A stretch of DNA of 64,000 nucleotides from Halospeciosus flavus (GTDB lineage: Archaea > Halobacteriota > Halobacteria > Halobacteriales > Halobacteriaceae), in NCBI RefSeq assembly GCF_029814175.1, contig NZ_CP122312.1:1488001-1552000 (forward strand), read 5' to 3'. Position numbers and translations under genes: made by a program. Below are positions 59,146-64,000 of the stretch, one piece after another. Each line of letters begins with the position of its first letter. Positions within the stretch are counted from its first letter, which is position 1. The notes under the pieces were generated by a model. That model did no database searches, was not told the DNA's origin, and worked only from the letters and a program-made list of their open reading frames with translations.

Positions 59146-59841
59146 ATGGGCGTCGAGATAAAGGAGACGAGCGTCTCGGACACCGAGTTCGAGTCGATGA
59201 AGGAGTTCGTCTACGACTACCTCGACGCCAGCGTCGAGAACGAGGACGCCGGGGGTCGGATGCGCTGGTACCCCTGGCACTCCGCGGAGTACCGGTACAA
59301 CCACATCCTCAACGTGATCGACCTCGCGACCGAGATCGCCCGCAAGGAGGGGGCGGACACGGACGTCGTGAAGGTCGCGGCGCTGTTCCACGACATCGCC
59401 AAACTCGACGCCGACCAGGAGGTCCACGCCGAGGAGGGCGCGCGCATCGCCCGGAAGTACCTCGAGACGCACGGCGACTACCCGTCGTCGTTCGTCGACC
59501 GCGTGTGTCGCGCCGTCGCTAACCACTCCCACCAGGGGGACCTCTCGGACCTCACACTCGAAGCGCGCTGTCTCGTCGAGGGCGACCTGCTCGACAAGGT
59601 CGGTGCGAACGGCGCGGCGCTGATGCTCCTGCGGATGGGCTACGAGGCGCGCACGCACATGGACGCCGCCGAGATGGTCGAACGCGTCCTCGAACGGGGC
59701 CGAGACGCCACCGACCGGATCGAGACCGACGCCGGCGAGAGCATCGCCCACCGACGGCTGAAGCGCGTCCGCTGGTTTCGCGAGTGGCTCGAGTCCGAGG
59801 TCCCCGGCATGGACGCCGAGGACCCCGAGTACCACCCGTAG
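59146..59841 (+). CDS. HD domain phosphohydrolase
   Basis: A 231-residue HD protein. YRYNHILNVIDLATEIARKE gives the first His, KVAALFHDIAKLDADQEVHA the HD doublet, AVANHSHQGD a further His and VEGDLLDKVGANGAAL the last Asp. Such proteins hydrolyse nucleotides or cyclic nucleotides; the substrate is unknown here. An ATG with a strong GGAGGTG site fixes the start. It converges with the LysE-type gene, 3 bases between stops. Confidence 0.88.
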   Translation: MGVEIKETSVSDTEFESMKEFVYDYLDASVENEDAGGRMRWYPWHSAEYRYNHILNVIDLATEIARKEGADTDVVKVAALFHDIAKLDADQEVHAEEGARIARKYLETHGDYPSSFVDRVCRAVANHSHQGDLSDLTLEARCLVEGDLLDKVGANGAALMLLRMGYEARTHMDAAEMVERVLERGRDATDRIETDAGESIAHRRLKRVRWFREWLESEVPGMDAEDPEYHP

Positions 59842-59844
59842 CGC

Positions 59845-60504
59845 TCAGAGCAGGAGCGAGCGCGCGGCGTCGTAACAGAAGAAGACGCCGAAGCCCGCGA
59901 GGAGCAACGCGCTCCCGTAGGCGACGGCCGGACCGATCGCGGAGACCCGATTTCTCGCGACGCGTAGTCCGACCGGGAACGCCGTCACCCACAGGAGGAC
60001 GCCGGCGAAGAAGCCGACGACCGTGAGCACGCCGCTCGCGACGGTCACGCTGTAGCCGAGGACGGAGACGGTCCCCGGTTCGAGGAGGAAGACGCCGACG
60101 GTCAGCCACCACACGACCTGGAAGGGGTTGGTCAGCGCGAGGACGAACGCCTTGCGGAAGCCCGCGACCGGGTCGGCCGCGCGGGCCGCCACGTCGTCGG
60201 CGACGAACTCCGCGGTGGCGCTCCGGGCCGCACCGTAGGCGAAGTAACACATGAGGAGTCCGCCCGCGCCAACCATGACCGCGCGGAGCGTCGGGACCTC
60301 CTGGACGACGGTCGTGACGCCGGCGAGCGCGAGGACGAAGAAGCAGACGTCGGCGAACATCGCGCCGAGACCCGCGGCCAGACCCGCGCGGACGCCGCTG
60401 TTGACACTCTCTTCTGCGATGACGGCGTTCATCGGTCCGGGCGGCGCGGCGAGCGACAGCCCGAGGAGTCCACCCGCGAGGAGCGAGACGGCGGCTGCGA
60501 ACAT
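59845..60504 (-). CDS. LysE family exporter
   Basis: A 219-residue membrane protein with six helices. LLAGGLLGLSLAAPPGPMNA is the LysE N-terminal signature (PPGP), and FVLALTNPFQVVWWLTVGVF has the NP motif in helix 4. The family exports amino acids or other small solutes. It stands alone, 44 bases downstream of the GDT1-type gene on the same strand. Substrate unknown. Confidence 0.87.
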   Translation of the reverse strand: MFAAAVSLLAGGLLGLSLAAPPGPMNAVIAEESVNSGVRAGLAAGLGAMFADVCFFVLALAGVTTVVQEVPTLRAVMVGAGGLLMCYFAYGAARSATAEFVADDVAARAADPVAGFRKAFVLALTNPFQVVWWLTVGVFLLEPGTVSVLGYSVTVASGVLTVVGFFAGVLLWVTAFPVGLRVARNRVSAIGPAVAYGSALLLAGFGVFFCYDAARSLLL

Positions 60505-60548
60505 CTACCCGTAAATCGGGGCGAATCCGTGAAAAACGTCGCGTTCTC

Positions 60549-61316
60549 TCACGCCACGTAGCGGTGCGTGGCCGCGCCGATACAGAAGAACACCGCTGCG
60601 ACGATGGTCACGACGAGCCCGAGACTGCCGACGACGCCGAAGACGAAGAGTCCGAAGGCGACGAAGACGACGGCCGACGCCGCCTCGATGAACAGCGTCG
60701 GGAGGACGCGCTCGGCCTGTTCGCCGATGAAGGCGTCGACGCCCGTCCGCAACGTGAGCGCACCGACGACGCCGACGAACACCGCGACGGGTGACGACGG
60801 GAACGTGGCGGCGAGGTTGATGGTCAACAGTTGGGTCTTGTCTCCGAACTCCGCGAAGGTGATGAAGACGAAACTCGTCGCGACCGCCCCGTGGCCGTGC
60901 GTGAAGCGGGCGATTCGGTCAGGGAGCGCCCGCCCGCTCGCGGCCTCTAGCCCACCGTCGGTCGTGAAGAGCCGCTGTGCACGGGCCTTCCGGACGACCT
61001 GGTAGGCGGTCCAGACCCCGAAGACGAGGAAGAGCGTCCCGGTGACGCCCGCCATCACGTCCGCCGGGAGGACCGCGGTGATGTACTGCCCGAAGGCGAC
61101 TTCGAGCGCGCTCCACCCGACGAACGCGGCCATCGAGCCGAGGAACACCTTCTTCGCGTCGTACTTGGTCGCGAGCGTGATGACGACGAGTTGGCCCTTG
61201 TCGCCGAACGTCGCCAAGAGGTTGGCGAGGAACGCCGCGAGGAGCGGTCCGAAGTGGGCGTACCGTTCGACGATGGCGTCGAGGCCGGTCGCGAGCGGGA
61301 GCAGCGTACTCCCCAC
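60549..61316 (-). CDS. TMEM165/GDT1 (UPF0016) family cation transporter
   Basis: A 255-residue membrane protein with two copies of the family motif: FLANLLATFGDKGQLVVITL near residue 30-50 and FITFAEFGDKTQLLTINLAA near 150-170. Each ExGD(K/R)(T/S/G) forms one half of the cation site. Bacterial relatives (MneA-type) export Mn2+, plant and yeast ones carry Mn2+/Ca2+. The GTG start is one base after the stop of the DtxR-type regulator, so they are coupled, favouring Mn2+ as substrate. Confidence 0.87.
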   Translation of the reverse strand: MGSTLLPLATGLDAIVERYAHFGPLLAAFLANLLATFGDKGQLVVITLATKYDAKKVFLGSMAAFVGWSALEVAFGQYITAVLPADVMAGVTGTLFLVFGVWTAYQVVRKARAQRLFTTDGGLEAASGRALPDRIARFTHGHGAVATSFVFITFAEFGDKTQLLTINLAATFPSSPVAVFVGVVGALTLRTGVDAFIGEQAERVLPTLFIEAASAVVFVAFGLFVFGVVGSLGLVVTIVAAVFFCIGAATHRYVA

Positions 61317-61317
61317 G

Positions 61318-62004
61318 TCACGACACCTCCGCGTTCGCTTCGACGTCCGCCGGCCGGGCGCGGATGGCTGCGGCGACGTTCTCGGGGAGGTTGACCTCCT
61401 CGTCCGCTGCGACCCCGCGGAGCGTCACCATCCCGATGGGGGCGACCTCGACCACGTCGAAGGTGCGGCCGGGTTCGACGCCGGCGTCGGCGAGGTAGCG
61501 CAGTTCTTCCTCGTCACGGTCGCGGACGCGGGCGACGACGACGCGCTCACCCTCCTCGAACGCGGTGAGGGGGGCGGTGTCGTCCTCCGCGAGTTCGAGG
61601 TCCTCGGTCGGGATGGGGTCGCCGTGGGGGTCGACCGAGGGGTCGCCGAGCGCCTCGGCGACGCGTCGCTCGAACTCCTCGGAGATGTGGTGTTCGAGTG
61701 CGTCGGCCTCGTCGTGGACCTCGCTCCACTCGTAGTCGAGGTGCTCGGCGAGGTACGCCTCCAGCAACCGGTGGTGGCGCAGCACTTCGAGAGCGACCGT
61801 CTCGCCCTCGTCTGTGAGCATCGCCCCCTTGTACTTCTCGCGGTCGACCAACCCCCGCTCTTCGAGGTTCTCGAGCATGCTGGTGACCGTCGGCGGGGTC
61901 ACGTCGAGGTAGTCGGCGAGCGCCGACGTCCCGACGCGGCCGTCTTCCTCGCGCTGGAGGGCGTAGAGTGCCTTCAGGTAGTCCTCCATGACGTCACTGA
62001 GCAT
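61318..62004 (-). CDS. DtxR/MntR/SirR family metal-dependent transcriptional regulator
   Basis: A 228-residue regulator. The N-terminal winged helix (MEDYLKALYALQREEDGRVG, SALADYLDVTPPTVTSMLEN) binds DNA; HHRLLEAYLAEHLDYEWSEV and DEADALEHHISEEFERRVAE carry metal ligands; the C-terminal SH3-like FeoA domain has DAGVEPGRTFDVVEVAPIG. It represses target genes when bound to Fe2+ or Mn2+. A palindrome (62019-62032) lies in its own promoter. It is coupled to the GDT1-type transporter. Confidence 0.92.
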   Translation of the reverse strand: MLSDVMEDYLKALYALQREEDGRVGTSALADYLDVTPPTVTSMLENLEERGLVDREKYKGAMLTDEGETVALEVLRHHRLLEAYLAEHLDYEWSEVHDEADALEHHISEEFERRVAEALGDPSVDPHGDPIPTEDLELAEDDTAPLTAFEEGERVVVARVRDRDEEELRYLADAGVEPGRTFDVVEVAPIGMVTLRGVAADEEVNLPENVAAAIRARPADVEANAEVS

Positions 62005-62018
62005 CAGTTACATCGAAA

Positions 62019-62032
62019 TTAGATCCGTCTAA
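62019..62032. promoter_or_regulatory. Palindromic operator before the DtxR-type gene
   Basis: TTAGATCCGTCTAA, i.e. TTAGA-4 bases-TCTAA, lies 15-28 bases before the ATG and next to the TATA-like ACTATTAGTT (62033-62043 on the complement). It resembles DtxR-family boxes and suggests autoregulation. Confidence 0.55.
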
Positions 62033-62068
62033 ACTAATAGTTTGGCACTACGACGAGTTCGCTCCCCC

Positions 62069-63262
62069 TCAGATGCCCTTGCTCATAAGGTGCGAGCGGA
62101 GGACGTCATCCTCCTTGCTCCCGGCCGAGGTGTTGGCGAGGACGACGGTGTCCTCGGCGTCGAGTTCGTCGCGCTCGGCGAGTTCCCACGCGCCGGCGGC
62201 GGCCGCGGCGGCCGACGGACTCAGCTCCAGACCCTCGTGTTGTGCGGCGGTGACCGCGGCGTCGAGGATGTCCTGGTCGCTCGTCGCGACCGCCCCACCG
62301 TCCGACTCGCGGAGGGCGTCGAGGACGAGTGCGCCACCCGCCGGGTCGGGAATCTCGATGGTCCCACAGATGGTGTCCGGTTGTTGCCACGGCTCCGGGA
62401 CGTCGCGGTCCTCCTCGAAGGCCCGGACGACCGGGGCACACCCCTCGGCCTGTGCGGCGTACATCGCCGGCGTGTCGTCGGTGAGACCGAGGTCCACCAA
62501 CTCGCCCGCGGCCTTGTGCATCCCGACGAGACCCGTACCCGACCCGGTCGGGTAGACGACGGCGTCCGGGACCGCCCAGTCGAGTTGCTCGACCGTCTCG
62601 TACAGCGCGGTCTTCTGTCCCTCGTGACGGTAGGGCGTGTGGAACGCCCCGAGCGAGTGCCAGTCGGGTTCGTCGGCGAGCGCGTCGTCGAAGGCGGCCT
62701 CCGCGTCACCGATGCGTCCCTCGACGACGGTCATGTCGCCGCCGTGGACGTTCACCATCGCCTTGTTCGTGAACCCCGAGCGCGTCGGGACGAAGACGTG
62801 GGAGTCGACGCCCGCGCGGGCGGCGTACGCGCTGGCGGACTGGCCGCTCTCGCCCGTCGACGCGAGTGCCACGTCGCTGGCGTCGTGTGCGGCGGCCGCG
62901 GTGACGGCGAGACTCTGTCCGCGGTCGGCGACCGTCCCCGTCGGGTTCCGCCCCTCGTCCTTGACGAGGACGCGGCCGACGCCGAGTTCGTCGGCGAGCG
63001 CCGGGCAGTCGACGAGCGCCGTCGCGCCTTCGTCCATCGTGACGGCGCTCTCGCGGGCGAACGGCAGGAGTTCCGCGTAGCGCCACATCGTGTCGAAGCG
63101 CCGCGACTCGAACGTCTTACGGGAGACGTCGACGGCGTCGTAGTCGTACGTCGGGTCGAGGATCCCCCCGCAGTCGGGGCAGCGGCCGGTCGTCTCGTCC
63201 GGGTCGTGGACCGCGTCGCAGTCCACACACGCCAGACCGACGAACGTCTCGGTCGTGTCCAT
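62069..63262 (-). CDS. Threonine synthase-like protein, PLP lysine replaced by alanine
   Basis: A 397-residue fold-type II protein. An N-terminal zinc ribbon (CVDCDAVH and CPDCGG) precedes the PLP domain, as in archaeal threonine synthases. The expected NPTGSFKDRG reads NPTGTVADRG, so the Schiff-base Lys is A112 (codon GCC, 62927-62929). STGNxG reads STGESG (E138). The phosphate loop (GSGTGLVGM) remains. It should not form an internal aldimine, so threonine synthesis is unlikely. A role as a pseudoenzyme or altered lyase is inference. Confidence 0.8.
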   Translation of the reverse strand: MDTTETFVGLACVDCDAVHDPDETTGRCPDCGGILDPTYDYDAVDVSRKTFESRRFDTMWRYAELLPFARESAVTMDEGATALVDCPALADELGVGRVLVKDEGRNPTGTVADRGQSLAVTAAAAHDASDVALASTGESGQSASAYAARAGVDSHVFVPTRSGFTNKAMVNVHGGDMTVVEGRIGDAEAAFDDALADEPDWHSLGAFHTPYRHEGQKTALYETVEQLDWAVPDAVVYPTGSGTGLVGMHKAAGELVDLGLTDDTPAMYAAQAEGCAPVVRAFEEDRDVPEPWQQPDTICGTIEIPDPAGGALVLDALRESDGGAVATSDQDILDAAVTAAQHEGLELSPSAAAAAAGAWELAERDELDAEDTVVLANTSAGSKEDDVLRSHLMSKGI

Positions 63263-63351
63263 GTGCCGTCCTTCGTTGGCGAGGGGCTAACGCTTACGGA
63301 ACGTCCCCCGCCGCCCGTAGCGTTTTCAGCCACCCGCGTAAACCTCGACCC

Positions 63352-63600
63352 ATGGAGCCGATTCACTTCGAGGAGGCCGACTCCGACGACCGGACGCACA
63401 TCGGCGAAGGGATGACGAAGTTCGCCCGCAAGCGGGGACACCTGGAGACCGGCGACGAGGAGAACCGTCACTACCTGGTCCACGAGGACGGCTGTGAGTC
63501 GTGCGGCGCGGCCATCGAGGCCGGCGATAGCTTCTACCTCGACCCCGAGACCGGCGAAGTGCTCTGTGAGGAGTGTGGCGACGAGCGGATGCCCGAGTGA
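63352..63600 (+). CDS. Small haloarchaeal CxxC protein
   Basis: An 82-residue protein: MEPIHFEEADSDDRTHIGEG then a basic patch (KFARKRGH), and two knuckles, GCESCGAA and LCEECGDE, 26 residues apart with YLDPETGEVL between, which predict one zinc. Its TGA overlaps the ATG of the next gene (TGATG, 63598-63602), so they are coupled. Unknown function. Confidence 0.7.
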   Translation: MEPIHFEEADSDDRTHIGEGMTKFARKRGHLETGDEENRHYLVHEDGCESCGAAIEAGDSFYLDPETGEVLCEECGDERMPE

Positions 63601-64000
63601 TGGTCTCGGACACCCCCGGCATCCACCACGTCACCGGTGTCGCCGGCGACGCCCAGCGCAACCTCGACTTCTACGCGGGGGTCCTCGGACTCCGACTCGT
63701 CAAGCGGACGGTCAACTTCGAGGACATGCTCCAGTACCACCTCTACTACGGCAACCGCACCGGCGAGGTGGGGACCGTCCTGACGACGTTCCCCTCCCCC
63801 GAGGCCGACCCCGGTCGAGTGGGCGCGCCCCAGCCACGCGACGTCGCGTTCGTCGTCCCGCCCGACAGCCTCGACCACTGGCACGACCACCTCGCCGAGC
63901 ACGACACGGGAGTCGAGCGGGCCGACCGGTTCGACGAGCGTGTCCTCCGATTCGAGGACCCGGACGGGGCGCGCCTCGAACTCGTCGGCGGCGACCAACC
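63600..64000 (+). CDS. VOC family ring-cleaving dioxygenase, cut by window edge
   Basis: 133 codons are visible. PGIHHVTGVAGDAQRNLDFY carries the first metal His, VLGLRLVKRTVNFEDMLQYH and HLYYGNRTGEVGTVLTTFPS continue the first module, and FEDPDGARLELVGGDQ ends it, giving the PcpA/LinE-type (catechol-dioxygenase-like, hydroquinone) pattern. A second VOC module with the remaining ligands should follow outside the window. Translation is coupled to the small zinc gene. Substrate unknown. Confidence 0.85.
   Translation, partial: MVSDTPGIHHVTGVAGDAQRNLDFYAGVLGLRLVKRTVNFEDMLQYHLYYGNRTGEVGTVLTTFPSPEADPGRVGAPQPRDVAFVVPPDSLDHWHDHLAEHDTGVERADRFDERVLRFEDPDGARLELVGGDQ

Noticed and set aside
1-64000. Insertion sequences, transposases, integrases or prophage genes
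   Set aside because: None recognised on either strand; no long terminal inverted repeats or target duplications were noticed. The window appears to be stable chromosome.

Overview
The window is from a halophilic archaeon (class Halobacteria). The evidence is very high GC content, strongly acidic predicted proteins, TATA boxes about 25-30 bases before many start codons (leaderless transcripts), an Orc1/Cdc6 initiator, Tat-type signals, a halocyanin, a PGF-CTERM surface protein, an archaeal initiator tRNA and several haloarchaea-only small zinc proteins. I cannot name the species.

Layout. 1-9.3 kb holds housekeeping and small genes: Hsp20 (cut by the left edge), M24 peptidase, thioesterase, phosphoglycolate phosphatase, PfkB kinase, MgtC-like membrane protein, zinc-ribbon proteins, two related KaiC/RecA-fold-like proteins and a DEDD exonuclease. 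9.5-11.5 kb is a probable replication origin: orc1/cdc6 plus eight repeats of a TGTCCGCAGTT-type element, two of them inverted around an AT-rich stretch. 11.5-18 kb carries an FAD-linked oxidase, a membrane-anchored winged-helix protein, a 770-base gene-free region rich in perfect inverted repeats (candidate structured RNA), glutamate dehydrogenase and a geranylgeranyl-reductase-family flavoprotein. 18-28.9 kb is one long minus-strand sugar island: kinase, two TIM-barrel isomerases, ThuA, two Gfo/Idh/MocA dehydrogenases and a complete ABC importer. 29-34.3 kb is amino-acid related: an M24 pseudoenzyme, tautomerase-like protein, two DadA-like oxidases and an ornithine-cyclodeaminase-family protein. 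34.5-51 kb is mixed: PGF-CTERM protein, methylmalonyl-CoA epimerase and mutase, acyl-CoA synthetase, UspA, M42 peptidase, halocyanin, CoaBC. 51-57 kb is a complete seven-gene Mrp-type Na+/H+ antiporter operon. 57-64 kb has a phosphoribosyltransferase, DJ-1 protein, initiator tRNA-Met, HD protein, LysE exporter, a DtxR-type regulator overlapping a GDT1-type transporter, a threonine-synthase-like protein without its PLP lysine, and a VOC dioxygenase cut by the right edge.

How parts fit. The sugar island looks like uptake plus oxidation/isomerisation of a glycoside or polyol (ThuA with Gfo/Idh/MocA partners). The mutase/epimerase pair serves propionyl-CoA metabolism. The Mrp operon and GDT1/DtxR pair handle ion homeostasis. 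The most unusual non-coding signals are the 14.4 kb inverted-repeat region, the origin repeats, and two related arrays of 20-bp-spaced motifs at 19.9 and 30.5 kb near the two ends of the sugar island.
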